The notes under the pieces were generated by a model. It ran no database searches and had not been told where the DNA came from. It was given only the letters and a program-made list of their open reading frames with translations. From Bog-473 sp963742035 (GTDB taxonomy: Bacteria > Actinomycetota > Acidimicrobiia > Acidimicrobiales > RAAP-2), in assembly GCA_963742035.1 (NCBI GenBank), contig CAVUKH010000007.1, positions 620,001 through 684,000 on the forward strand: a stretch of 64,000 nucleotides of DNA. Reading direction: 5' to 3'. Positions 1 to 8,412 of the stretch are shown here, in pieces (positions within the stretch are counted from its first letter, which is position 1; the number at the start of each line of letters is the position of its first letter). A program made the translations under genes and the position numbers.

Positions 1-460
1 GTGCCCCCAATGCGAGACGGGGCTCGACGACCGCGTCCTCCCTGCAGTGCAGCGCGCCCTCGATGTCTCCCCGGACCGCCGGGTTGCGGGCACGCGCGTC
101 GTCGGGCTCCAAGAACGAGATGCCACGCGCCGCCGCGTCGGGGTGCGCTGCGAACGATGCCATCACGTCCCGGGCCGTGACGTCGGTGGCGACGGTGAGC
201 GACGTCATGGGGCGAAAGCCGATGCGCGGCACCGCGGCACCGATCTCCTCCCAACGCCGGCGGGCCCGGCGCGCCACCTCGAGCTCCTCCCCCGAACGGC
301 GGCCACTGACCCAGATCAGACCGAAATTGCGCACCGAGGCTCCCGTGGGCGCCGCGTCGGCTTCCAGGTGGTCGACCTCGAAGCCGGCCTCCGTCAACTC
401 GAGCGCGTGCCAGGAGCCGACGATGCCGCCCCCCGCGACCACCGCCCGGCCGGTCGTCAC
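1..460 (-). CDS. FAD-dependent oxidoreductase, DAO family (partial, C-terminus outside window)
   Basis: Only the first ~153 codons are present; the gene runs off the window start. The GTG start gives an N-terminal Rossmann dinucleotide motif (VVAGGGIVGSWHALEL) followed by an acidic ribose-binding position (HLEAD) and then GASVRNFGLIW. The ASVRNFG signature is what I associate with the TIGR03364 'HpnW' subgroup of FAD-dependent amine oxidoreductases, which is often linked to aminophosphonate metabolism; no phosphonate gene is visible here, so the substrate is open. The start overlaps the rpe stop as GTGA, so it is probably translated from the same mRNA as rpe. It could also be another D-amino-acid oxidase/sarcosine oxidase-like enzyme. 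Confidence 0.75.
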   Translation of the reverse strand, partial: MTTGRAVVAGGGIVGSWHALELTEAGFEVDHLEADAAPTGASVRNFGLIWVSGRRSGEELEVARRARRRWEEIGAAVPRIGFRPMTSLTVATDVTARDVMASFAAHPDAAARGISFLEPDDARARNPAVRGDIEGALHCREDAVVEPRLALGA

Positions 461-1176
461 CCGTGACCGTCGGCGGCCGCGTCACGAGCCGAGGCACGGA
501 TGGCGTCGGCGGCCTCCCAGGGCCGGGGCTGCCCGAAGATGGCGCTGCCGGCCACCAACACGTTGGCACCGGCGGCAACGGCCACCGGCGCCGTGGTGGT
601 GTCGATCCCCCCGTCCACCTCGATGTCGAGTGCGAGCGAGCCGGCGATCACCTCGGCGCGCACCTGCGCCACCTTCGCCATCACGTCGGCGATGAAGCTC
701 TGGCCGCCGAAGCCCGGAAAGACCGTCATGCACAGGACCAGATCGACCTCGCCCAGATAGGGCCGCACCGCGTCGAAGGGAGTGTCGGGGTTGAGGGCCA
801 GCCCCACCCGCAGCCCGAGGGCGCGCATCTGCTCGATGAGCTCGTCCGTATTGCCGATCTCGACGTGCACGGTGCATCCGTCCGCTCCGGCGTCGGCGAA
901 GTCCTTCAGGTAGCGCCCCGGCTCAGTCATCATGAGATGGCAGTCGAAGAACAGTGGCGTGTGGTGCCGCAGGGAGGCCACCACCGGGGGCCCGATCGTC
1001 ACGTTGGGGACGAAGTGCCCATCCATCACGTCGACATGGAGCCAGTCGGCGGACGGGGCCACCTCCCCCACCTGTTCGGCCAGCATGCCGAAATCGGCCG
1101 AGAGGACCGAGGGCGCGATGCGCAGCGTGCCGACCGGGCCCGGATTCCGGGCCGCTCTCGCTGTTGATCCCTCCAT
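457..1176 (-). CDS. rpe: Ribulose-phosphate 3-epimerase
   Basis: Interconverts D-ribulose 5-phosphate and D-xylulose 5-phosphate in the pentose phosphate pathway (cytosolic). The 239-residue product has the family pattern: APSVLSADF near the N-terminus, HVDVMDGHFVPN with metal/catalytic Asp and His, FDCHLMM, the GFGGQSF phosphate loop and DGGI followed by GANVLVAGSAIF. A longer upstream reading frame exists, but ATG at 1176 fits the family length and leaves 17 bases after the tam stop. It is the penultimate gene of the long minus-strand array and overlaps the next gene by GTGA. Confidence 0.95.
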   Translation of the reverse strand: MEGSTARAARNPGPVGTLRIAPSVLSADFGMLAEQVGEVAPSADWLHVDVMDGHFVPNVTIGPPVVASLRHHTPLFFDCHLMMTEPGRYLKDFADAGADGCTVHVEIGNTDELIEQMRALGLRVGLALNPDTPFDAVRPYLGEVDLVLCMTVFPGFGGQSFIADVMAKVAQVRAEVIAGSLALDIEVDGGIDTTTAPVAVAAGANVLVAGSAIFGQPRPWEAADAIRASARDAAADGHG

Positions 1177-1193
1177 GGGCTCGGCTTCTCCGC

Positions 1194-1997
1194 TCAGGTG
1201 AAGCGGGCCCAGCAGAGGATGCGCCGGAACCCGTAGAAGTACGGCTCGCGCTCGCCGAGCTCTTCGATCAGTCGCTCCCGGTAGCGCTCGACGAACGCGT
1301 CGAACAGCTCCGGGCTGAGCCGCGTGCGGTAGGGGGTCAGCAGGGTCCCCATGACCCACTCGACCACCTCGCCCGTCGACTCGAGTTCGTGGCCGTAGAC
1401 CTCCATGCGCACGACCTGATCCTTGGCCCCCAGTTCGTAGAGGAGGTCGGCGTAGAGCTCAGGTGAGAGAACGAACCGGCCCCGGTCCTCGGGGACGTCC
1501 CCGTAGAGCGCATCGATGAAGGGTGGCTCGTTGGCCACCGCCTGGGCGAGCAGATGCGAAGGATGGCGAAAGTTGGCCGGCACCTGGAAGGCCAGCTGTC
1601 CGTCGGGCCCGAGCGCCGTGCGCATACGCGCCAACAGATTCAGGTGGTCGTCGATCCACTGCAGTGACGCGTTGGCGAACACCAGGTCGAGGCCTTGGTC
1701 CAGCCAGGTGGCGATGTCAGCCTGGGCGAACGAGAGCCCGTCCGCCACGTGAGTCGACTGGGCTCGGGCCAACATGGCGGGTGACGAGTCGATGCCGACC
1801 GTCTCCTTGGCCGCCATCTCCTCGTGCAGGATCTTGGTCAGGTCCCCCGTGCCGCACCCGAGATCCACAATGCGGCCGCCCGGAACGGGGTGACACAGGG
1901 TGAGCAGGTCGTCGAAGGGTTGCTGGCGTTCCGAACGGAACCGCTCGTACTGGTCAGGGCTCCACCCGTCGATCGGAGTCACGGTCACCGTTCCCAT
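1194..1997 (-). CDS. tam: Class I SAM-dependent methyltransferase, trans-aconitate 2-methyltransferase-like
   Basis: 267-residue cytosolic methyltransferase. Motif I is DLGCGTGDLT, followed by GIDSSPAMLARA and the FANASLQW segment; QVPANFRHPSHLL is typical of Tam, which methylates trans-aconitate, a spontaneous inhibitor derived from cis-aconitate. ATG at 1997 lies 2 bases after the fmt stop, so it is cotranscribed with fmt and rpe. In many actinobacteria the slot between fmt and rpe is held by rsmB (16S rRNA m5C967 methyltransferase); this protein lacks the RsmB/NOL1 features (double cysteine, NusB-like domain), so it is not RsmB. Substrate assignment is by family resemblance only. Confidence 0.75.
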   Translation of the reverse strand: MGTVTVTPIDGWSPDQYERFRSERQQPFDDLLTLCHPVPGGRIVDLGCGTGDLTKILHEEMAAKETVGIDSSPAMLARAQSTHVADGLSFAQADIATWLDQGLDLVFANASLQWIDDHLNLLARMRTALGPDGQLAFQVPANFRHPSHLLAQAVANEPPFIDALYGDVPEDRGRFVLSPELYADLLYELGAKDQVVRMEVYGHELESTGEVVEWVMGTLLTPYRTRLSPELFDAFVERYRERLIEELGEREPYFYGFRRILCWARFT

Positions 1998-1999
1998 GT

Positions 2000-2887
2000 C
2001 TAGTCCGTCCCGAGACGTTCGCCGAGCGCAGGGCGCACGCCGCGCAACCACTCCTCGGCTGACATGGGAGAACGGCTCTCGGGCTGCACCCGCCGCAACA
2101 CCAGGCTTCCGCCACCCGTCGCGACGACCGGGCCGTCGAGGGAGCCCGGAAGCCGTTCGCCGGACCCGTGCCCGCTCGGAGCGAGCCCTGCCTCCAGCAC
2201 GCGCAGCCGCGTGCCCCGGAACGTCGTCCAGGCTCGGCCGAGCCGGACGACCCGCTTGAGGGCGGTGGCCGTCGAGCTCCAGTCGAGATGGAGGTCGTCG
2301 GTGCTGATCTTGTCCGCCATGGTGACCTCGCCCTCTTGCGGCACGGGGGTCGGCAAGCCGGAGACACCGTGGGCCAGTGTCTCGACCACCAGCGCGCTGG
2401 CGACGGCCACCAGTTCGCGGCGCACCTCGTCGAGCGAGCTGTCGTCGTCCAGTGGCACGCGACGCACGGCGTAGACGGGACCGGTATCGAGCCCCGCCTC
2501 CACCTTCATGAGGCAGACGCCCGTCTGGCGGTCGCCAGCCAGAATGGCGCGCTCGACGGGCGCCGCGCCGCGCCAGCGCGGCAGGAGCGAGAAGTGCAGG
2601 TTCACCATCGGGATCTGCTCTAGGAGTCGAGCGGGGATGATGCGGCCGTAGGCCACCACCACCGCGAGCTCCACGCCGGCACTCGTCAGGTCGTGCATGT
2701 CGTGGCTCACGGCGACCCCGAGCTCGGTGGCCGCCACCTTGACGGGGCTGGGCGTCTCCGCCTTGCCGCGGCCGCGCCGGCGGTCTGGGCGCGTCACGCA
2801 GAGTGCGACGTCGTGACCCGCCTCGACCAGCGCGCGCAGCGGCGGCACAGCCATGTCGGGAGTGCCGAGGTACGCCAGGCGGGCCAC
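2000..2887 (-). CDS. fmt: Methionyl-tRNA formyltransferase
   Basis: Formylates Met-tRNAfMet with 10-formyl-THF to make the initiator tRNA. 295 residues, slightly shorter than the usual ~310. The N-terminal hydrolase domain shows YLGTPDMAVPPL, the catalytic core NLHFSLLPRWRGAAP (Asn and His) and the catalytic Asp in EAGLDTGPV; a shorter C-terminal OB-like domain follows (roughly residues 200-295). It lies 93 bases downstream of def, its functional partner, which removes the formyl group after translation. Confidence 0.95.
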   Translation of the reverse strand: MARLAYLGTPDMAVPPLRALVEAGHDVALCVTRPDRRRGRGKAETPSPVKVAATELGVAVSHDMHDLTSAGVELAVVVAYGRIIPARLLEQIPMVNLHFSLLPRWRGAAPVERAILAGDRQTGVCLMKVEAGLDTGPVYAVRRVPLDDDSSLDEVRRELVAVASALVVETLAHGVSGLPTPVPQEGEVTMADKISTDDLHLDWSSTATALKRVVRLGRAWTTFRGTRLRVLEAGLAPSGHGSGERLPGSLDGPVVATGGGSLVLRRVQPESRSPMSAEEWLRGVRPALGERLGTD

Positions 2888-2925
2888 CCGTTCACCGTAG
2901 GGCAGACGACAGCGCCCCGAGAAAG

Positions 2926-2943
2926 CGGCGACCTCCGTCGCCG
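2926..2943 (-). terminator. GC-rich hairpin between def and fmt
   Basis: A perfect 7-bp stem (CGGCGAC / GTCGCCG) with a 4-base loop lies in the 93-base def-fmt spacer. In the direction of transcription it is followed by a weak pyrimidine-rich CTTTCTC stretch rather than a true U-tract. It may be a leaky terminator or an RNA-processing hairpin that tunes fmt relative to def; it could also be chance in a GC-rich sequence. Confidence 0.35.
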
Positions 2944-2980
2944 GCGGCGCGGGCGGTTCAGCGCACGGTGAGCGAGGACG

Positions 2981-3514
2981 TCAGCGGGTGAACAGGTTGG
3001 CGAACCCGTCCGGATCGGACGCGGGCAGACTGAGCGTGCGGCCCCGCAGGATCTTGAGCGCTTCCTTGCGCTGGTCCTCGTTGAGACGCTCCACCAGGAG
3101 GATGCCGTCGAGGTGGTCGAGCTCGTGCTGGAACACGCGGCCCTCGAGCTCGGACGCCTCAATGGAGATCTCGTTCCCGTCGAGGTCGAGGCCGATCAGG
3201 TGCACCGCATTGGGGCGCACGATCTCCCAGCTGAGACCCGGCACGGACAGGCAACCCTCGTCGTAGGCCCACTCCCCGTCGCTCTCGACGATCCGCGGGT
3301 TGATGACCGTGCGGGCGCCCTCCCCCACGTCGTAGACGAAGATGCGGCGCTGCACGCCAACCTGGTTGGCGGCCAGGCCGGTCCCGGGCGCGTCGTACAT
3401 CGTCTCGACCATGGAGTCGACGAGGCTGGCCACCGCCCCGTCGATGTCGTCCACCTCTTTCGTGCGCTCCTTCAGCACGGGGTCGCCGTACTGGCGGATG
3501 GTGAGGCTCGACAT
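2981..3514 (-). CDS. def: Peptide deformylase
   Basis: Metalloenzyme removing the N-formyl group from nascent proteins. All three motifs are present: GTGLAANQVG (motif I), EGCLSVPG (motif II, metal Cys) and QHELDHLDG (motif III, two metal His and the catalytic Glu). The 177-residue form starts at ATG 3514; in-frame alternatives at 3523 and 3544 exist and none has a strong Shine-Dalgarno. Placed between priA and fmt, as in many actinobacteria. Confidence 0.95.
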   Translation of the reverse strand: MSSLTIRQYGDPVLKERTKEVDDIDGAVASLVDSMVETMYDAPGTGLAANQVGVQRRIFVYDVGEGARTVINPRIVESDGEWAYDEGCLSVPGLSWEIVRPNAVHLIGLDLDGNEISIEASELEGRVFQHELDHLDGILLVERLNEDQRKEALKILRGRTLSLPASDPDGFANLFTR

Positions 3515-3583
3515 GGCCGCCATCTTACCGGCGGCCCGCACCAAGCCCGATCCGGGTCAGGAGCCGGCCGCGCCGTTTTCGCC

Positions 3584-5476
3584 TCACAGCGTGACCGGGT
3601 CCACCTCCACGCGGAGCCCTCGTCCCGGCGGCCGCGTCGTCCGGGACAGCAGCTCGCAGAGGGGGTGGTGCGTCTCCGCCCGGAGCAGGAAGCGTTCATC
3701 CCCGATCGGCGCGAGCGTCACGGCGGCGGCCGTGCCCTCGGCGCCCGGCACCTGGTCGAGCGCGGCGCGCAAGGCCTCGGCGTAGGCGGGGGCGAGGGCT
3801 CCCGAGACCACCGCCAGCGCCGAGAACGGAGGCAGGGCGGAGGTGCGGCGGATCGCCACCTCTGCGTCCAGCACCGCTGCGGGGTCGCCCAACGCGACGG
3901 CTTCGAGCAAGGGGTGATCCGGCACCCGAGTCTGCGCCTGCAGCCGGGCCCATTGCGCCCCCGTCCCGCGGGCGCCGACCAGCCGGCCGGCCCGGACGAA
4001 CAGGGCCAAGGTCTCCTCCGTGGCCGAGAGGCGCGGCGCCAGCAAATGCAGGTCGATGTCGAGGAAGGCAACGGCGGCGGCGCGGCGGATGCGATGGAGC
4101 ACCGCCTCGGTGCCGATCAGGACGGGCGCGGCGGGAACGGTGGGAGCGGGCGACGCCCCCACCCCCGAGCGTGGGCCCGCTACCTCCCCCACCTCGACGC
4201 CGAGGAGTGCGGCCAGCTCCTCGCGCAGGCGGCTCACCCCGGCCCGCAGGGTCTTCATGCGCAGTCGTCCGCAGGCCGCACACACGACCGGGCGGACCTC
4301 GTCACAGCGCGGGCACCGCAGCACCTCCTCGCCCCGCGGTTGGGCCACCGCGGCACCGCAGCGTGCGCAGCAGGCCAGCTCGCCACAGTGGCGACAGGCC
4401 AGCAGGCGCGCGCCACCCGTGCGGTTGTAGACGCAGACCACAGGGCCGCGCGCACGCGCCGCCGGGTCGTCGAGGGCCGACCGAGCCAGGCGGACGAACT
4501 CCTCGGAGAACATGCCGCTGCGCGGGTCCGCGCCGCGGCGATCAACGCGCTCCAAAGTGGGCCAGCCCGCCCGCTCCCCGGGACGGGTTGGCGCCACCGT
4601 CCGCAGACCGGCGTGGGCGGCCAACGCAACGGGGGGAACGGGCGACACCACAATGCAGGGCACGCCCTCGCGGCGGGCGCGCTCGGTCACGACGTCGACC
4701 GCGCTGTAGGTGGGCGCGCTCTCCTCCCGGTAGGCCGCGTCGTGCCCGTCGAGGACGACGGCGGCCGCCAGCCGGGGCAGCGGGGCCCAGGCAGCGGCCC
4801 GGCTGCCGACCACCACGGGCCATCCGGCGCGGGCCTGCTCCCAGCTCTGCGCCGTCGGGCACCCGCGACGCTCCAGCCGCGCCGTCAGACGTTCCGCCCA
4901 GCCCGCCGAGGGGACGAGCACCAGCACACTGCCCGGGCGGGAGCGCACGGCGGGATCGCCCACGACCGCCAGGACAAGGTCGATCGGGTCGGTGAGGGGC
5001 GGCTCGCGCACGAGTGTCAGGCCCCCCTGGGCCAGATCGAGCCCAGCGTGGGCGGGTGGCGCGGCACCGCCGGGGGGCGGAGGCGGGGCCGGGGGCGGGG
5101 CCGGATGCAGAGGCGGAGGCGTGGGCAGGGTGCGCACGATCGTGTCCGGAGAGGCGATCCGGAGAAAGAAGGAGGCGGGGCCGGCCCAGCGCCAGGCCGC
5201 CCACGCCGCCAGCTCCACCAGGGCCCGGGGTGGACCCCACCCCAACCACGACTTGAGCGGGAGGACGTCGACGTCGGGTCGAGTCCCGACATCCTCGTCG
5301 ACGACCCAGCCCCGCACCGTCCGACCGTGAAAGGGCGCCCGCACCCGGGTGCCGACGTGCACCTCGTCGTGCCAACCCGACGGTACGGCATAGTCGAACG
5401 TCTTGGCCACGGCGGCCACCTCGGTGCGCACCCGCACCACGCGCCCTCCGTCGGCGGCGCCACCGTCCTGCCTCAT
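3584..5476 (-). CDS. priA: Primosomal protein N' PriA, helicase motifs degenerate
   Basis: PriA family protein for replication restart, 630 residues. The N-terminal 3'-DNA-binding domain is recognisable (FDYAVPSGW, GTRVRAPFHGR, GWVVDE). The helicase core lacks a Walker A (no GxTGSGKT) and the DEEHD box is LDGHDAAYREE, so ATPase activity is not expected. The zinc-binding region is intact, with paired cysteines in CRHCGELACCARCG, LRCPRCDE and CAACG. A Pro-rich linker lies around residues 118-145. Loss of helicase residues is the known actinobacterial state, so it probably acts as a loading scaffold. It follows metK by 50 bases. Confidence 0.9.
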   Translation of the reverse strand: MRQDGGAADGGRVVRVRTEVAAVAKTFDYAVPSGWHDEVHVGTRVRAPFHGRTVRGWVVDEDVGTRPDVDVLPLKSWLGWGPPRALVELAAWAAWRWAGPASFFLRIASPDTIVRTLPTPPPLHPAPPPAPPPPPGGAAPPAHAGLDLAQGGLTLVREPPLTDPIDLVLAVVGDPAVRSRPGSVLVLVPSAGWAERLTARLERRGCPTAQSWEQARAGWPVVVGSRAAAWAPLPRLAAAVVLDGHDAAYREESAPTYSAVDVVTERARREGVPCIVVSPVPPVALAAHAGLRTVAPTRPGERAGWPTLERVDRRGADPRSGMFSEEFVRLARSALDDPAARARGPVVCVYNRTGGARLLACRHCGELACCARCGAAVAQPRGEEVLRCPRCDEVRPVVCAACGRLRMKTLRAGVSRLREELAALLGVEVGEVAGPRSGVGASPAPTVPAAPVLIGTEAVLHRIRRAAAVAFLDIDLHLLAPRLSATEETLALFVRAGRLVGARGTGAQWARLQAQTRVPDHPLLEAVALGDPAAVLDAEVAIRRTSALPPFSALAVVSGALAPAYAEALRAALDQVPGAEGTAAAVTLAPIGDERFLLRAETHHPLCELLSRTTRPPGRGLRVEVDPVTL

Positions 5477-5526
5477 GCGATCACCGCCTGCGGGCGACAG
5501 CTCCCCTCAGGGGAGCGCTCGCCTGC

Positions 5527-6717
5527 TCAGAGCCCCAAGGCGGTCCGCAGGTCGTCCACCCGCGGGGTGGCCTCCCACGTGAACTCCTTCTCCGAGCGAC
5601 CGAAGTGACCGTAGGCCGCCGTCTTCTTGTAGATCGGGCGTCGGAGATCGAGATCGCGGGCGATGGCGGCAGGACGCAGGTCGAAGAGGTCACGCACCGC
5701 GTCGGCGATCTTCTCGGGGTCGACCGTTTCCGTGCCGAACGTCTCGACCAGCAGCGAGACCGGGTGGGCGACGCCGATGGCGTAGGCCACCTGCACCTCG
5801 CACCGCTTGGCCGCGCCGGAGGCCACGACGTGCTTGGCCACCCAGCGCGCTGCGTACGCCGCCGAGCGGTCGACCTTGGAAGGGTCCTTCCCGGAGAAGG
5901 CACCGCCACCGTGGCGGGCCATGCCTCCGTAGGTGTCGACGATGATCTTGCGGCCGGTCAGCCCCGTGTCGGCGTGCGGACCGCCGAGCTCGAAAATGCC
6001 GGTGGGGTTGACGAAGATCCGCAGGCCCTCCGTGTCCATGTCGGTCGGGAGCAGCGGCTCGATCACGTTCTCAGTGAGGTCGGGCCGCAACTGCTCCTCC
6101 AGGTCGATGCCGCCGGCGTGCTGGGTCGAGATCAACACGGTGTCGATCCGCACCGGGAGCCCGTCCTCGTAGACCACCGACACCTGCGTCTTGCCGTCGG
6201 GACGCAGGTACGGCACCGCTCCGGCTCGCCGAACCTGGGCCAGCCGCTCGGAGAGGCGGTGGGCGAGCCAGATCGGCAGGGGCATCAGGTCCGGCGTCTC
6301 GTCGCAGGCGTACCCGAACATCATCCCCTGGTCGCCGGCGCCCTGCGCGTTGAGGACGTCCTCGCCGGCCTTGCCGCTGCGCAACTCGAAGGCCGCGTCG
6401 ACACCCTGAGCGATGTCCGGCGACTGCGCGTCGAGGGTCACCAGCACACCGCACGTCTTGCCGTTGAAGCCGTAGGTGTCGTTGTCATAGCCGATCTCGC
6501 ACACCGTGTCGCGCACAAGCGCGGGGATGTCGACATAGGTCGACGTGGTGACCTCGCCCGCCACCACCACGAGACCGGTGGTCAGCAACGTCTCGCAGGC
6601 CACGCGGCTCGAGGGGTCCCCCTCCAGCATCGCGTCGAGCACGGCATCGGAGATCTGGTCGGCCATTTTGTCCGGGTGTCCCTCGGTCACCGATTCCGAG
6701 GTGAAGGTGGTTCTCAC
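5527..6717 (-). CDS. metK: S-adenosylmethionine synthase
   Basis: Makes S-adenosylmethionine from methionine and ATP. Full length at 396 residues. Signatures include SESVTEGHPDKMADQISDA near the N-terminus, GAGDQGMMFGYA (methionine/ATP site) and the P-loop-like GGGAFSGKDPSKVDRS; the C-terminal third contains the family GHFGR segment. The start is a GTG that overlaps the coaBC stop as GTGA, giving translational coupling. The SAM supply fits the downstream methyltransferase gene. Confidence 0.98.
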   Translation of the reverse strand: MRTTFTSESVTEGHPDKMADQISDAVLDAMLEGDPSSRVACETLLTTGLVVVAGEVTTSTYVDIPALVRDTVCEIGYDNDTYGFNGKTCGVLVTLDAQSPDIAQGVDAAFELRSGKAGEDVLNAQGAGDQGMMFGYACDETPDLMPLPIWLAHRLSERLAQVRRAGAVPYLRPDGKTQVSVVYEDGLPVRIDTVLISTQHAGGIDLEEQLRPDLTENVIEPLLPTDMDTEGLRIFVNPTGIFELGGPHADTGLTGRKIIVDTYGGMARHGGGAFSGKDPSKVDRSAAYAARWVAKHVVASGAAKRCEVQVAYAIGVAHPVSLLVETFGTETVDPEKIADAVRDLFDLRPAAIARDLDLRRPIYKKTAAYGHFGRSEKEFTWEATPRVDDLRTALGL

Positions 6718-7985
6718 GTGGTACTCCGCTTCTCGTTGTAGTGGGCGATCACCCTATCCAATACGGCATTTGCCACTGCATCCTTGGAGGTCAGTGGGAT
6801 TTCCTGCATGCCCCCGCCAGCCTCCAGGATCACGACAGCGTTGGTGTCGTGGTCGAAGCCCGCGCCGGGCGCGCTGACGTCGTTCACGACCAGGATGTCG
6901 ACGCCCTTGCGGGCCAGCTTGCGACGACCCCGCTCCAACGCGTCGTGCGTCTCCGCCGCGAACCCGACCAGCACCTGTCCCGGAGGCCTTCGGGCGGCCA
7001 ACCCGGCCAGGATGTCCGGCGTGGGCTCGAGGACGACCTCTGGGAGTCCCTCGTCCTTGGAGAGTTTCGTTCCCGCCGATCGCTTCGGGCGAAAGTCCGC
7101 CACGGCCGCTGCCATGACCACGACACGGGCTCCCTCGGCGGCGGCGCCGACGGCGTGCTCCATGTCGGCCGCGGTCTCGACGTCGATCCGCCGCACCGCC
7201 GACACCACGTCCGGCGGGAGCGGAAGCGACGAGGACGTCACGAGCGTCACCGTCGCGCCCCGCCGCGCCGCGGCGATGGCGATCGCATGCCCCTGCTTGC
7301 CCGAGGAACGGTTCGTGATGAAGCGCACCGGATCGAGCGGCTCCCGCGTTCCGCCGGCGCTCACCACGACCTGCGTCCCGTGCAGATCGAGTCGGGCCCC
7401 GCGACCGAGCAGCTCGAGCACGCGTCCGACAATCACGCTCGGCTCGGCCAGCCGGCCTTCTCCCGAATCACCACCGGCCAGTCGTCCGCTCTCGGGCGGG
7501 ATGACGTCGACGCCGCGCCGCACCAAGGTGGCGAGGTTCTCGCGCACCGACGCGTGCTCCCACATTTCGGTGTGCATGGCGGGGCACACGACCACCGGCG
7601 CCCGCGTGGCCAGCAGCGTGGCGCACAGGAGGTCGTCGGACAGCCCGGCTGCATAGCGGGCGAGGGTGTGCGCCGTCGCCGGCACGATCAGCACCAGATC
7701 GGCCTGCTGGCCGAGCCTGGTGTGGGGAATCGGCGAGACCTCGTCCCACAGCGACCGCTGGACCGGCTCGGAGGCCAGGGCCGAGAACGTCACCGCGCCG
7801 ACGAACCGAGTCGCTTCGTCGGTCAGGATCGGGGTCACATGCACCCCGGCGTCGACGAGCTGACGGCAGACCTCGACCGCCTTGTAAGCGCCGATGCCGC
7901 CGCACACGCCCAGGACGACGCGTGGTGCGGAGCGCGTGGAGTCAGACGGCACGGGCGAGTCCTCGGTTCCGGGATCTCCAGCCAT
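6714..7985 (-). CDS. coaBC: Bifunctional phosphopantothenoylcysteine decarboxylase/phosphopantothenate-cysteine ligase
   Basis: Catalyses two consecutive steps of coenzyme A biosynthesis. The N-terminal CoaC flavoprotein domain shows VCGGIGAYKA, IVPATAHTLARYA and PAMHTEMW, the last with His where enteric enzymes have Asn, as is common in actinobacteria. The C-terminal CoaB domain shows SAGGTREPLDPVRFITN, SSGKQG, the CTP-binding TKLSKDE and VNDV. ATG at 7985 gives 423 residues; the frame is open further upstream but that part is antisense-like rpoZ sequence. It lies 31 bases after rpoZ. Confidence 0.95.
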   Translation of the reverse strand: MAGDPGTEDSPVPSDSTRSAPRVVLGVCGGIGAYKAVEVCRQLVDAGVHVTPILTDEATRFVGAVTFSALASEPVQRSLWDEVSPIPHTRLGQQADLVLIVPATAHTLARYAAGLSDDLLCATLLATRAPVVVCPAMHTEMWEHASVRENLATLVRRGVDVIPPESGRLAGGDSGEGRLAEPSVIVGRVLELLGRGARLDLHGTQVVVSAGGTREPLDPVRFITNRSSGKQGHAIAIAAARRGATVTLVTSSSLPLPPDVVSAVRRIDVETAADMEHAVGAAAEGARVVVMAAAVADFRPKRSAGTKLSKDEGLPEVVLEPTPDILAGLAARRPPGQVLVGFAAETHDALERGRRKLARKGVDILVVNDVSAPGAGFDHDTNAVVILEAGGGMQEIPLTSKDAVANAVLDRVIAHYNEKRSTT

Positions 7986-8016
7986 GGGCGCTGTCCGCCG
8001 CGCCTTCCGCCGGTGC

Positions 8017-8412
8017 CTAGCTCGCTGCCGGGTCGTCGCCCCCGACGTCGAGCACCTCGATGACCTCCGCGGTCTCGGTCCCCTCGGCTGCAGCCTCGCC
8101 GTCCCCGAGCAGGCCGGCCTCGGCCGCGTCGGCGATGGCGGCTGCCAGCGCGGCCTCTTCTTCGGGGTCCGGGCGGGTGAACGTCGCCTTGCCGGCTGCG
8201 ATCTCCTCGAACACGATGGAGACGGGCTTGCCCGACACGGAGGCAACCTGGGGTGGGACCACCTTGCCGAGGCCCTCGCCGAGGCTGTTGTAGTAGCTGT
8301 TCACCTGGCGGGCGCGGGCCGAACCGAGTGCGACCAGGGTGAACTTCGAATCCACCTTGTCCAGCAGTTCTTCGATGGGTGGGTCCATGAGCGTGTGGCG
8401 GCCTTGAGCCAT
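8017..8412 (-). CDS. rpoZ: DNA-directed RNA polymerase omega subunit
   Basis: Small subunit that helps assemble the beta-prime subunit. 131 residues: a core with PIEELLDKVDSKFTLV and LGSARARQVNSYYN, followed by the VSGKPVSIVFEEIAAGK segment and an acidic, Ala/Glu-rich C-terminal tail of about 45 residues. The position between gmk and coaBC is the standard one. Start and gmk stop overlap by one base (TGATG). Confidence 0.95.
   Translation of the reverse strand: MAQGRHTLMDPPIEELLDKVDSKFTLVALGSARARQVNSYYNSLGEGLGKVVPPQVASVSGKPVSIVFEEIAAGKATFTRPDPEEEAALAAAIADAAEAGLLGDGEAAAEGTETAEVIEVLDVGGDDPAAS

Noticed and set aside
3113..5608. Plus-strand open frame of ~830 codons across def and priA.
   Set aside because: Shadow of the genuine minus-strand genes; low-complexity His/Arg/Gly composition.
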